Shown piece after piece: positions 1-8,250 of a stretch of 33,777 bases of DNA. Below the pieces are notes generated by a model, which did not search any database, was not told the origin of the DNA, and saw only the letters and a program-made list of their open reading frames with translations. The first letter of the stretch is position 1. Every line of letters begins with the position of its first letter. Source of the DNA: Candidatus Angelobacter sp. Gp1-AA117. GTDB lineage: Bacteria; Acidobacteriota; Terriglobia; Terriglobales; Acidobacteriaceae. The translations under genes and the position numbers were made by a program. The stretch spans positions 1 to 33,777 of the forward strand of contig QHVI01000069.1 in assembly GCA_003223515.1 (NCBI GenBank), written 5' to 3'.

Positions 1-48
1 AAAGAGTTCTGATCTTTGCTGCTCCATCTGGGCCAAAGAGTCAGGCAT
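1..48 (-). CDS. Start of a truncated gene, possibly DUF6788-like
   Basis: Only the first 16 codons are inside the window, reading leftwards from an ATG at 48-46. A strong Shine-Dalgarno GGAGG (complement of 58-62) lies 9 nt upstream, so the start is convincing. The peptide MPDSLAQMEQQRSELF resembles the N-terminus of DUF6788-type small proteins, which often sit beside transposase-like genes. With 16 residues this is only a resemblance. The gene is divergent from the MFS gene, with a perfect palindrome between them. Confidence 0.45.
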   Translation of the reverse strand, partial: MPDSLAQMEQQRSELF

Positions 49-62
49 GGTAGTCGGCCTCC

Positions 63-92
63 TTATCTTAGCGTATATAAACGCTAAGATAA
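63..92. promoter_or_regulatory. Perfect 12-bp inverted repeat between divergent genes
   Basis: TTATCTTAGCGT at 63-74 is matched exactly by its reverse complement at 81-92, around a 6-nt AT spacer. It lies just upstream of the Shine-Dalgarno of the leftward gene and about 105 bp before the MFS start. No T-run follows on either side, so a terminator is unlikely. A dimeric repressor operator is the simplest reading, and a cruciform or mobile-element end is the alternative. The binding protein is unknown. Confidence 0.5.
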
Positions 93-196
93 AGGCTACA
101 AAAAAAGAAACGAACCACTTCTGACTTCTATGTCGCGCACCCGCCCAGGGACGACAGGTGGATCATGGGACGCTCTTCATTTAATGTATTCCACGA

Positions 197-1345
197 ATGC
201 CTGCTCCCGAAACCCGCCGTAACGTCTACATCTTCGGCTTCACTTCGCTGTGCAACGATGTTGCCTCGGAGATGGCCTATTGGATCCTTCCTGCATTCCT
301 GATTACCCTGGGCGCAGGCCCCGCGGCTCTCGGTCTGATTGAGGGCATTGCCGAGAGCGTGGCTTCGCTGGGCAAATTCTTTTCCGGTTACCTGGCGGAC
401 AAGGTGCCACGGCGCAAGCCACTGGTGATCTCCGGCTACGTACTCTCCAACTCGTTTAAGCCGGTGCTGGCGCTCAGCACGCAGTGGTGGCACGTGCTGC
501 TGGTGCGCTTTGCCGACCGCACCGCCAAAGGCATCCGCAGCGCCCCACGCGATGTAATGCTGGCCGAATCAGTCGAAAAAGAAAAAGCCGGCAGCGCTTT
601 CGGCCTGCTGCAATCCATGGACTCGGCGGGCGCGGTAATTGGGCCGTTGCTGGCGCTGCTCATCATGGCCCGCACTGGCAATATGCGCACCGTCTTCTGG
701 ATGGCCTCCATCCCCGGAGTGATCGCCATCCTCACGGTTTTAGCAGTGCGTGAGACAGGCGTCCGCAAGACAGCAGTGAAATCTTTCTGGCAGCCGGGCA
801 ATCTCTCGCCACGTTTCTGGTACATGCTGAGCGCAGTGATGGTCTTCTCGCTGGGCAATTCCAGTGACGCATTTCTCATCCTGCGGGCACAGGAGAGCGG
901 AATTGCCGCCAAATATGCTCCGCTCCTGGGTTTCGTTTTCAACGTTACATACACCCTAAGCGCCTGGCCTGCGGGATGGCTGAGTGACAGGCGCTCGAAG
1001 CCCTTGATCGCCGCCCTGGGATATCTGGTATTTGCCGCCACCTATACAGCTTTTGCCGCCACTCCCAGCCACGCAGTGCTGTGGGTCATGATGGCATTCT
1101 ATGGGCTGTACTACTCGCTTACCGCCCCAGTGCTGCGCGCCATGGTGGTGGAGACAGTACCTCAAGACTCACGTGGGCGCGCTTTTGGAATCTTCTACTT
1201 TTCCACCAGTGTCGCCGCATTGCTCTCCAGCCTGATCACCGGCGAATTGTGGAAACATTATGGCGGAGTGCTTCCCTTTTATCTTTCAGCGGGACTGGCG
1301 GTAATGGGCGCGGGGATGCTGCTCTTTGCCCGTTCCGACAACTGA
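197..1345 (+). CDS. Major facilitator superfamily transporter
   Basis: This 382-residue integral membrane protein has about a dozen hydrophobic segments, typical of MFS carriers. The loop after the second segment carries a motif-A-like sequence, GYLADKVPRRKP (about residues 64-75), which fits the conserved Gly-x-x-x-Asp-(Arg/Lys)-x-Gly-(Arg/Lys)-(Arg/Lys) pattern. A related half-motif, GWLSDRRSKP, recurs near residue 260 at the start of the second half. The substrate cannot be told from sequence. No good Shine-Dalgarno precedes the ATG at 197, so the start is less certain than the frame. The stop abuts the stop of the convergent VanZ-like gene with no space between them. Confidence 0.85.
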   Translation: MPAPETRRNVYIFGFTSLCNDVASEMAYWILPAFLITLGAGPAALGLIEGIAESVASLGKFFSGYLADKVPRRKPLVISGYVLSNSFKPVLALSTQWWHVLLVRFADRTAKGIRSAPRDVMLAESVEKEKAGSAFGLLQSMDSAGAVIGPLLALLIMARTGNMRTVFWMASIPGVIAILTVLAVRETGVRKTAVKSFWQPGNLSPRFWYMLSAVMVFSLGNSSDAFLILRAQESGIAAKYAPLLGFVFNVTYTLSAWPAGWLSDRRSKPLIAALGYLVFAATYTAFAATPSHAVLWVMMAFYGLYYSLTAPVLRAMVVETVPQDSRGRAFGIFYFSTSVAALLSSLITGELWKHYGGVLPFYLSAGLAVMGAGMLLFARSDN

Positions 1346-1885
1346 CTATAGAGATTTAATCTGCGTTTCATCAGTGTCATCAGCGGTAAGATTTTGATCT
1401 TTTGGCACCGGAAGAATGTTTGAGAAGCTGGCAATCAGGATCTGCACGAACATTGCTCCCAGCATATCCATTCCTACATCGCGAATGCTGGAACCACGCG
1501 AAGGCACGAACAACTGGTGAAATTCATCCAGCGAAGCAGCCAGCAGCGTGAGCAGCAGGGCGAGAACGCTCCATTTGAATTCCCAGCGCAATCGTCCGGG
1601 AAAAGTGACCCGCCAGGAATAGAAGCTCACCAGGCTCAGACCGCCATACACGCTGAAATGAGCTGTCTTCCGTACAAATACATGAATGACGTTGAACTGG
1701 CGATACGTCATGTTGCCGTAGAACAGATGAATAATGCGCAGCAGGATCGACTCTGTGTGGCGCGCCGAAAACATGTCTGTGGAGAAAGTGGCGATAGCCG
1801 CCAGCCACAGCAGAGTTGGCATCCAGGCGAGAATACGGACGCGCAAGGAAGGAGGAACAGGATTAGCGATGACTGATGTGGCCAA
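1346..1885 (-). CDS. VanZ-like family membrane protein
   Basis: This 179-residue protein has four to five hydrophobic segments. It carries the VanZ-like signature: an R-K-x-x-H-F-x-x-Y stretch (RKTAHFSVYGGL, about residues 71-82) and, before the last helix, DEFHQLFVPSRGSSIRD (about 119-135). VanZ itself gives low-level teicoplanin resistance, but the role of most family members is unknown. The start is a TTG 9 nt after the guaB stop, so it is probably co-transcribed with guaB. The last residues (TADDTDETQIKSL) are encoded by a copy of the dispersed ATCTGTG-type repeat at about 1354-1388, so the native C-terminus was probably replaced or extended. Confidence 0.8.
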   Translation of the reverse strand: MATSVIANPVPPSLRVRILAWMPTLLWLAAIATFSTDMFSARHTESILLRIIHLFYGNMTYRQFNVIHVFVRKTAHFSVYGGLSLVSFYSWRVTFPGRLRWEFKWSVLALLLTLLAASLDEFHQLFVPSRGSSIRDVGMDMLGAMFVQILIASFSNILPVPKDQNLTADDTDETQIKSL

Positions 1886-1894
1886 TGCGACTGC

Positions 1895-3403
1895 CTATTC
1901 CACTCTGTAATTGGGCGCTTCCCGCGTGATGATTACGTCATGCACGTGGCTTTCGCGCAACCCGGCCCCGCTGATGCGGATAAAGCGTGCCTTCTGTTGC
2001 AGCTCGGAGATGGTGCGGGTGCCGCAGTATCCCATGCCGGAGCGCAATCCGCCTACAAGCTGATAAATCATGGCGGCCAGTGTTCCGCGATAGGGCACGC
2101 GTCCTTCAATGCCTTCCGGCACCAGCTTGTTCAGACGATTGCTGCTGCGGTCCCCATCTTCCATGGTAATGGCGGCCGAGGAATCATCCACGGACTGCGC
2201 GTAGCGTTCGCTTGAACCGGCAGACATGGCCGCCAGTGATCCCATACCACGGTACGACTTGAAAGAGCGTCCCTGGTAAAGAATGGTTTCGCCGGGACTC
2301 TCATTAGTGCCTGCAAACAGCGAGCCTATCATCACCACGCTGGCGCCTGCGGCAATGGCCTTGCTGACATCGCCGGAATACTTGATGCCGCCATCCGCAA
2401 TGACCGGAACACTGGCGTCCCGGCAGGCGCGCGCCGCCTCGGCAATCGCGGTAATCTGGGGAACGCCCGCACCGGTGACAATGCGCGTGGTGCAGATCGA
2501 ACCGGGGCCCACGCCCACCTTTACGGCGTCTACTCCAGCTTTGACCAGAGCGCATGCGCCTTCGTGAGTGCCTATGTTCCCGGCGAGCAGGTCGAGTTCC
2601 GGCAGCTTGGATTTTATGGTCTTGATGGCATCGATCACGCGGCTGGTGTGGCCGTGAGCGCTGTCAATCGCCAGGACGTCTACTTTGGTCTTCGCCATCT
2701 CCTGTGCTCGTTCCAGAAAGTCTCCGGTAGCACCTATGGCCGCGCCCACACGCAGCCTTCCATGCTGATCTTTGGCGGCATTGGGATATTTGAGTTTTTT
2801 CTGGATGTCCTTGACCGTGATCAGTCCCCGCAGGTTGTACTTCTCATCCACCACCAGCAATTTCTCTACCCGGTGCTCATGCAGGATTTTTTCCGCGTCT
2901 TCGAGCGTGGTGCCTACCGGTACCGTGATCAGGTTCTCCCTGGTCATGACTTTGCTGATCGGAATATCAGTGCGGGTTTCAAAGCGGAGATCGCGGTTGG
3001 TGAGGATGCCCACCAGCTTCTTGTTCTTGGTTACCGGGACTCCGGAAATCTTGTAGCGACGCATGAGTTCCAGGGCATCGGCAATCTTGTGATCCGGCGA
3101 GAGCGTGATCGGGTCCATGATCATGCCGCTTTCCGAGCGCTTTACCTTGTCCACCTCGTCGGCCTGCTGCTCGATCGACAAATTGCGGTGAATCACACCC
3201 AGTCCTCCCTGCTGGGCAATCGCTATGGCCAGGCGCGACTCGGTCACCGTGTCCATGGCCGCGCTGATGATGGGAATATTCAGGCGGATGTTGCGTGAGA
3301 GTTGCGTCTGCGTGTTGACCTCGGCCGGAACAATTTCAGAATGAGCGGGTAACAGCAACACGTCATCAAAGGTCAAAGCCTCTGGTACTGGAAAATGAAT
3401 CAT
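1895..3403 (-). CDS. guaB: Inosine-5'-monophosphate dehydrogenase
   Basis: IMP dehydrogenase converts IMP to XMP with NAD+, the committed step of guanine nucleotide synthesis, in the cytoplasm. The 502-residue length is normal for bacterial GuaB. The N-terminal barrel segment ([10 protein letters not shown], residues 11-20) is followed by two CBS domains (about 95-205) that usually bind regulatory nucleotides. The catalytic loop GPGSICTTR (299-307) carries the nucleophile Cys304. The barrel resumes with the [10 protein letters not shown] phosphate-binding segment and the SSERYAQ flap. The ATG at 3403 is unambiguous, although the Shine-Dalgarno is weak. A vanZ-like gene follows 9 nt downstream. 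Confidence 0.97.
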   Translation of the reverse strand: MIHFPVPEALTFDDVLLLPAHSEIVPAEVNTQTQLSRNIRLNIPIISAAMDTVTESRLAIAIAQQGGLGVIHRNLSIEQQADEVDKVKRSESGMIMDPITLSPDHKIADALELMRRYKISGVPVTKNKKLVGILTNRDLRFETRTDIPISKVMTRENLITVPVGTTLEDAEKILHEHRVEKLLVVDEKYNLRGLITVKDIQKKLKYPNAAKDQHGRLRVGAAIGATGDFLERAQEMAKTKVDVLAIDSAHGHTSRVIDAIKTIKSKLPELDLLAGNIGTHEGACALVKAGVDAVKVGVGPGSICTTRIVTGAGVPQITAIAEAARACRDASVPVIADGGIKYSGDVSKAIAAGASVVMIGSLFAGTNESPGETILYQGRSFKSYRGMGSLAAMSAGSSERYAQSVDDSSAAITMEDGDRSSNRLNKLVPEGIEGRVPYRGTLAAMIYQLVGGLRSGMGYCGTRTISELQQKARFIRISGAGLRESHVHDVIITREAPNYRVE

Positions 3404-3435
3404 CTCGTTTTCTCGAAGGGAGGGACTAAGTATGT

Positions 3436-3464
3436 ATTGTAAATGGTTTGCAGAGGCGCGTCAT
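3436..3464 (-). promoter_or_regulatory. Candidate guaB promoter
   Basis: On the minus strand, ATGACG (complement of 3459-3464, four of six matches to TTGACA) and TACAAT (complement of 3436-3441, five of six matches to TATAAT) are separated by 17 nt. The resulting leader before the guaB ATG would be about 25 nt. This is a sigma-70-type prediction by eye only. Confidence 0.35.
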
Positions 3465-3500
3465 TATTCTGGATTCTGGCCGCTGCTAAATGGCCGGCTA

Positions 3501-3538
3501 TAAAAAAATCGGGGGCCGCTGGTTAGGCGGCCCCCGAT
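3501..3538 (-). terminator. Intrinsic terminator of the Exordium-like gene
   Basis: A perfect 12-bp GC-rich stem (3508-3519 with 3527-3538, loop of 7 nt) is followed on the minus strand by a run of T (complement of the A-run at 3502-3508). It lies about 20 bp after the stop of the gene ending at 3560 and isolates it from guaB. Confidence 0.85.
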
Positions 3539-3559
3539 ATTCGTAAAACGGCTCAGACG

Positions 3560-5356
3560 TTATTGGACGTTCAAAGCTACGTCGTCAATCACGAATGAGG
3601 TTTGCAGGCTCGAGTCCTCAGTTCCGGTAAAGCGGATCTGGACTGTCTGGCCCTTGAAGCTAAGTACGCTGAACGACTTCTGGCTATAACCCGCAGCCTT
3701 GTTCAGGTTGGAGAACGTGCCCAGCGTCCCCAGCAGCGTACCCGAAGTGTTGAACACCTGGACTTTCAAGGTGTCAAACGCCGTGGTAGTGGTGGTCTCG
3801 GCGGTATCGATATGTAACCAGAAAGTCAGGGTTGCCGAGGTGGCTGTGGACGGAATGGTGACCGTCTGAGATGCGGTATCGGTATGGTTGGTTCCATAAC
3901 CATCCAGCCAGGCATCCCATGAGCCCGTATGTGCCGGCTCTGCAGTGGAGTTGTTCAGCACTCCGGCTGTGAGCGACCACGGTGTCGCGGTGCCGGTCTC
4001 AAATCCGCCGTTCACGATCAGTTGCTGTGCTCCGCCGCCACCGCTGGCATTTACTGTCAAACCAATGCTGGTGGTGTGGCTAAGCGTGCCGGAGGTTCCG
4101 GTAATCGTCACAGTCGCAGGTCCCGTAGTCGCAGTGGAACTCGCGGTAAACGTCACCGTGCTGGTCGATGTAACCGGATTGGTTCCGAAGCTGGCGGTAA
4201 CGCCTGCGGGCAGACCTGAAGCAGACAAGGTTACGCTGCCGGTAAATCCACCTGAAGGAGTAACCGTGATAGTGCTGCTGGCGCTGCTGCCTTGGGTAAC
4301 GCTTACGCTGGCAGGTGACGCAGAGAGCGAGAAGTTAGGAGTCGCTCCTCCACCGGCCGGAGGCAGAACGCAATTGCTGGCTGAGTTGGAGAATTCCAAC
4401 TGGATGGTATAGGTGGTGCCGTTGGCAACGTAGGAACCCTGTTGGCCGTTGCAGATGTCACCGATTTCGCCGTTGGTCTGGTCATACCAGGCAAGAGGCG
4501 CGGCGAACGTGGTGGCGATTCCCACATCAGCGTCAGTGATTGCTTCCGTGAGTTCGTGGCTGGTGACTGACGTGTAATTGTTGAACACGGTGGAGGAGCC
4601 GCAACCGGTGGAGCAGCCGCTGCCCGCCTGCATATCGGGCAGTACGCCATAAAGGATGTGCCTGGCGTTCAAAGTGCTTGAAGTGGTGCCGTGATAGGCG
4701 CAGAAACCACCGCCAACGCAGCTTGAGGACCCGCCCTGAGTGATGGTCTTTCCCGGAGGAAAATAGATCATGTAGAGGGTGTTCACATTGCCTGCGGCAT
4801 CAGTCAGCGGTGCGGGCAGGTGTCCGCCGTTGATCTGGGCCAGAAGCTCCGACTGGATGTTCGTGTCATCAATGGTGGAGCCGTTGTTGGCTGATGACGG
4901 GACGATCTGGAATAGTCCATCAAATGTGCCATTCCCGATGACTTGGTTGGTGCCGCCCGAAGCCGGCGTATTGTACTGGGTCAGCAATGAAATGTATCCG
5001 CTGCTGGTGCTGAGGATGTCACCAAAGAAGTTACCCATGCTGGGAGTGGCAGAACCGGCAACCTGCGCGTTGTAAGAACCGCTTCCGTACAAAACCTGCA
5101 CCACGTGTGTGTTGGAAATCACCGGGCCGCCAAAGTAGCTGAGGTGCGCGCCGGCAGGTGCTGCCGTATTGATCGGACCGGCATGCGGATCGCGCCACGG
5201 AACACCGTGAAATTTGATTTGGGCAGGCGTTACTTGCGCTGCATTTCCTGCCTGGGCTGGGGGATTGGGCTGCGAATCCTGGGCCAGAGCAGAAACTGCT
5301 GCGAGCATCAGGAAAAGACACAGAAACACCGTTAAACGTTGAGACAAACGCGACAT
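3560..5356 (-). CDS. Secreted Exordium-like protein with Ig-like and jelly-roll domains
   Basis: I place the start at the ATG at 5356 because AAGGAG (complement of 5364-5369) lies 7 nt upstream and a signal peptide follows at once (basic MSRLSQR, a hydrophobic core, then SALAQ). The frame is open further upstream, but that part looks non-coding. The mature N-terminal half has a region reminiscent of plant EXORDIUM/Phi-1 proteins ([19 protein letters not shown]) and the motif [12 protein letters not shown], a His-Glu pair with downstream acids that could bind metal. Two Cys-rich loops follow. Next come a Ser/Thr-rich Ig-like domain ([16 protein letters not shown] onward) and a C-terminal carbohydrate-binding-like jelly roll ([10 protein letters not shown] to the end). 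Polymer binding or peptidase activity at the cell surface is inference. The protein has 598 residues. Confidence 0.75.
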   Translation of the reverse strand: MSRLSQRLTVFLCLFLMLAAVSALAQDSQPNPPAQAGNAAQVTPAQIKFHGVPWRDPHAGPINTAAPAGAHLSYFGGPVISNTHVVQVLYGSGSYNAQVAGSATPSMGNFFGDILSTSSGYISLLTQYNTPASGGTNQVIGNGTFDGLFQIVPSSANNGSTIDDTNIQSELLAQINGGHLPAPLTDAAGNVNTLYMIYFPPGKTITQGGSSSCVGGGFCAYHGTTSSTLNARHILYGVLPDMQAGSGCSTGCGSSTVFNNYTSVTSHELTEAITDADVGIATTFAAPLAWYDQTNGEIGDICNGQQGSYVANGTTYTIQLEFSNSASNCVLPPAGGGATPNFSLSASPASVSVTQGSSASSTITVTPSGGFTGSVTLSASGLPAGVTASFGTNPVTSTSTVTFTASSTATTGPATVTITGTSGTLSHTTSIGLTVNASGGGGAQQLIVNGGFETGTATPWSLTAGVLNNSTAEPAHTGSWDAWLDGYGTNHTDTASQTVTIPSTATSATLTFWLHIDTAETTTTTAFDTLKVQVFNTSGTLLGTLGTFSNLNKAAGYSQKSFSVLSFKGQTVQIRFTGTEDSSLQTSFVIDDVALNVQ

Positions 5357-5370
5357 TCTCGGGCTCCTTG

Positions 5371-5790
5371 TAGATTTAGGGATATTCTCTTTTTCGAATT
5401 GGAAGAGAGCGGGGCGTAATAAAGGAGACATATGAGAGTGATGGGGGCTACCCACAAAGGTCGGCTGCCTTGCCAGCCTGATGCCTGGTCTTAACCGCTA
5501 TCAATTCAGCACATCTGTTGCGGCAGTGTGATTGGAAGTGAAAAGCGGATCGTGGGCCCCGGATGTCCCAAATTGACCGATGCAAATGCTACTAGATCAG
5601 GAGAGACTCTGGAATTTTATTTTGGGGATTTCTAATTCTGGAACACAGTAATTCAATAGGCTGCCGGGATAATTAAAACCAGCACGGGAGGATGGAGTTG
5701 CACAGCAGGGCTCGGAGCTGAAGATAAATGCACATGAAGCGCATGGCTTGGCTGCTGACAAAGCGCTGGTGGCAGCGGCTGCTGAGATCA
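5371..5790. other. Gene-free stretch between two minus-strand genes
   Basis: About 420 bp separates the Exordium-like start from the terminator of the isomerase gene. Short open frames here have no convincing start or composition. It presumably holds the promoter of the Exordium-like gene, but I see no clear -35/-10 pair. No repeat from the families found elsewhere in the window is recognisable. Confidence 0.4.
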
Positions 5791-5795
5791 CATGT

Positions 5796-5824
5796 AAAAA
5801 AAGCGGACCGCATCCGGTCCGCTT
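5796..5824 (-). terminator. Intrinsic terminator of the PpiD/SurA-like gene
   Basis: A perfect 10-bp stem (5801-5810 with 5815-5824, loop of 4 nt) lies about 35 bp after the isomerase stop. On the minus strand it is followed by a T-run (complement of the A-run at 5796-5802). Confidence 0.85.
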
Positions 5825-5859
5825 CTTAAAGTTATGACCAGGCAGAGCGTGATCTGCAA

Positions 5860-7818
5860 TCAGCCTTTCATCTTGAGGAGGCTATCCATCTCAGTCTTGT
5901 TGATCTTCAGCTTACCTTCTTTTTCCAGGCGGGTGTGAAGATTGCTCAGAAACAGACCTTGCGCCTGCTGCTGTTTCTGGCTGATAAGCTGCTCGCGAAT
6001 ATTGTCTTTGTTTTTGGCGAACTCATCGCCAGTAAGGTTGGGCTCCTGGCGGTCAGTGATTTCAAGCACAGCCCAGACGCGTCCGGCATTGATGGGCTCA
6101 CTGATTTCACCCTTCTTCAGGGCAAACGCGGCGCTGGCGGGCCCGCTCATCGATCCGAGATCCGGAACCTGCCCTGTACGTCCCACAAGATCACTGCTCT
6201 TTACGGTTGCACCCAGTTCTTTGGCAGCTTTGTTCAGATCATGCCCGGCATGGGCCCGATCCTTCAGTTCCTGCGCCTTCTGAGCGATGAGAATATTGGC
6301 ACGCGACGCCTTGAAGGCCGTGGCTACCTTGTCCTTGATTTCGTCGAAAGAAGGTGTGCGCGGCGATTCGATCTTCTGCACCTGAAAGACCACCACACCC
6401 TGAGGAGTGCGGGTGGAAGTAGCAGGACTCTTATCAGTTGCGCTGAAGATAGCGCTCATCAACTGCGGCGCAGGGCCGACTCCGGGCAAACTGTCAGACT
6501 GGGCGACAGGGTTGCTCTGAACCACCTGAACGCCATATCTGGCAGCAGCTTTTTCCATGCTCTGCGTGCGCGCTTCCGTCTCAGCAGCGCTGGCAATATT
6601 GTCGAGCTCCCGGGCCAGCTTCTGCTGCTTCAGGACGGGCTCAATCTCCGCTTTCACTTCACTCAATGGTTTCTGGTGCGCCGTTTCCTTGTCTTCTGCC
6701 TGGATGACGTGGAAGCCAAACGTAGATTGCACGGGATCGCTGACCTGTCCTTTAGTCAGGGCCAGTGAGGCCTTCTTGAATTCGTCAACCAATGTGGAGT
6801 CTTTGGTCACCCAGCCGATTTCGCCACCAGCATCTTTGCTGCCTGGATCATCGGAGTATTTCTTGGCGAGTTCGGCAAAGTTACCGCCAGACCTCACCTG
6901 CTTGACGAGGTCTTCAGCCTTCTTTCGCGCTTCGGCAATGGCTTTCTCATCCGGCTTGGAGCCAGGAAGAACTGCGGGTGTCTTGACCAGGATGTGGCGG
7001 ACCCGCACCCGGTCAGGCACCCTGTATTTGTCCGCATGGTCCTGATAGTACTTCTCCAGATCGCTCTGAGTTACCGTTGCGTTCTTTTCCGCCTGCTGCT
7101 GGCTGACCACAAAGTAACGCACCTGGCGCTTCTCTGGAATAGAGTTTTCATAAGTCGCCTTGTTGCTGTCGTAATAGGATTTCAGCTCGGCATCCGTAGG
7201 GTTGACCTGCTTCTGGATGTCGTCAACGTTGAATGTGGCGTAATCAAATTTGACCTTGGTGTTCTGCTCTTTGTAAGTGTTCTCGATCTCTGCAGCCGGC
7301 ACATCGACGCCCGCTGTCACCGCGCTTATTAGCTTGCGGTTCAGCAGGGTTATTTTCAGCTCGCGCTCCCAGCTTGCAGGAGTGTAGCCGGCATTCTGCA
7401 GGAGCATTTCATATTGCTCCTGGCCGATCCACTTGCCGCCGGGGAAGAAAGTTTCCTCTAAACCGGGACTGTGCATCTCCTGCCTGACTTCCTCATCAGA
7501 TACCTGCAGCCCCATACGCTGCGCTTCATAGCTGACCTCAGCTTCCTGTAGCAGGTGCTGCACCGCCTGGCTGCGGAGATAAGGGATGAATTGCTCAGGA
7601 AAGCGCTGCTGACGCTGCATCTGCGTGGTTACACGGTTCACGTCTTGAGTGAGAATCTCCTGGCCGCCAATACTGGCAATCACGCCCGAACGTGATACCT
7701 CTGTGTCGCTCATCAATCCAGGGATAAGGTAGATCACCATGGAGAGACAAACCATAGTCAGGAAAATGCCTATCAGATATTTCGCGGCCCGGTTGCCGCT
7801 TTGCAAAAATCGAATCAT
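5860..7818 (-). CDS. Membrane-anchored SurA/PpiD-type peptidyl-prolyl isomerase
   Basis: This protein is a parvulin-type foldase that would act on proteins emerging into the periplasm. The ATG at 7818 (MIRFLQSGNRAAKY) is preferred because a GGAG lies about 11 nt upstream; the frame continues to a TTG at 7848 with no ribosome site. Residues about 14-36 form one N-terminal membrane anchor, as in PpiD. A SurA_N-type chaperone region follows (about 45-220). A PPIC rotamase domain spans about 275-385 (RVRHILVK, FAELAKKYSDDPGSKDAGG, FGFHVIQ). A second, degenerate isomerase-like region fills the C-terminal third, with a basic coiled end. Length (652 residues) and layout match PpiD. No export partner genes are adjacent. 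Confidence 0.88.
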   Translation of the reverse strand: MIRFLQSGNRAAKYLIGIFLTMVCLSMVIYLIPGLMSDTEVSRSGVIASIGGQEILTQDVNRVTTQMQRQQRFPEQFIPYLRSQAVQHLLQEAEVSYEAQRMGLQVSDEEVRQEMHSPGLEETFFPGGKWIGQEQYEMLLQNAGYTPASWERELKITLLNRKLISAVTAGVDVPAAEIENTYKEQNTKVKFDYATFNVDDIQKQVNPTDAELKSYYDSNKATYENSIPEKRQVRYFVVSQQQAEKNATVTQSDLEKYYQDHADKYRVPDRVRVRHILVKTPAVLPGSKPDEKAIAEARKKAEDLVKQVRSGGNFAELAKKYSDDPGSKDAGGEIGWVTKDSTLVDEFKKASLALTKGQVSDPVQSTFGFHVIQAEDKETAHQKPLSEVKAEIEPVLKQQKLARELDNIASAAETEARTQSMEKAAARYGVQVVQSNPVAQSDSLPGVGPAPQLMSAIFSATDKSPATSTRTPQGVVVFQVQKIESPRTPSFDEIKDKVATAFKASRANILIAQKAQELKDRAHAGHDLNKAAKELGATVKSSDLVGRTGQVPDLGSMSGPASAAFALKKGEISEPINAGRVWAVLEITDRQEPNLTGDEFAKNKDNIREQLISQKQQQAQGLFLSNLHTRLEKEGKLKINKTEMDSLLKMKG

Positions 7819-7848
7819 TGTGTGGAAAACTCCAGAAAAGTCCTGCAA

Positions 7849-8133
7849 AAGAGGAAACTCTGCTGATTATACAGGGATTTAAGAGGGAGATCGAATGGCG
7901 AGAGGCCCAACCTGCACGTGGCTCTTAGCCCTTAGGCATGGCCCCTTAGCTTTCGCTTGCGAAGCTGGGCACAGGTCATTGGCACCGGACTTTTGCCGAA
8001 AGATTATCTTGACCCGCCGGATAGAACCGGCCGGAAACATCAAAAACTGTGGTAATCACCGCGCCGGATGTATGTTGTTATCAATGTGATAGAGTACGAA
8101 AGTAATTCCAGAATACCTGTGAAGTCCAGTTGA
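7849..8133. other. Intergenic region upstream of the PAP2-Wzi gene
   Basis: This is the divergent region between the isomerase start and the PAP2-Wzi frame. It contains an imperfect hairpin around 7949-7967 (AGCTTTCGC against GCGAAGCT) and a TTGACC at 8009-8014 that could be a -35 box for the plus-strand gene, without a clear -10. No credible gene is seen. Confidence 0.3.
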
Positions 8134-8182
8134 CGGAGGCGTCTCCTGCGCAATTCATCCCTAGGAACTTTTATTTCTAATT

Positions 8183-8214
8183 CTTCTGCGCCCTCTGCGT
8201 TCTCTGCGGTCAAG
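8183..8214 (+). repeat. CTCTGCG-type dispersed repeat at a gene start
   Basis: Three imperfect CTCTGCG units end in GCGGTCAAG. The copy is read in frame with the signal peptide of the PAP2-Wzi protein and occupies the place where its start codon would be expected. Confidence 0.6.
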
Positions 8215-8250
8215 CTTTGGCTGGTTCTCTGCATTGCTCTGATTTCGCTG

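Noticed and set aside
5597-5791. Short minus-strand frame of 64 codons upstream of the Exordium-like gene
   Set aside because: It is Ala/Ser/Cys-rich at the start, with no ribosome site or recognisable motif.
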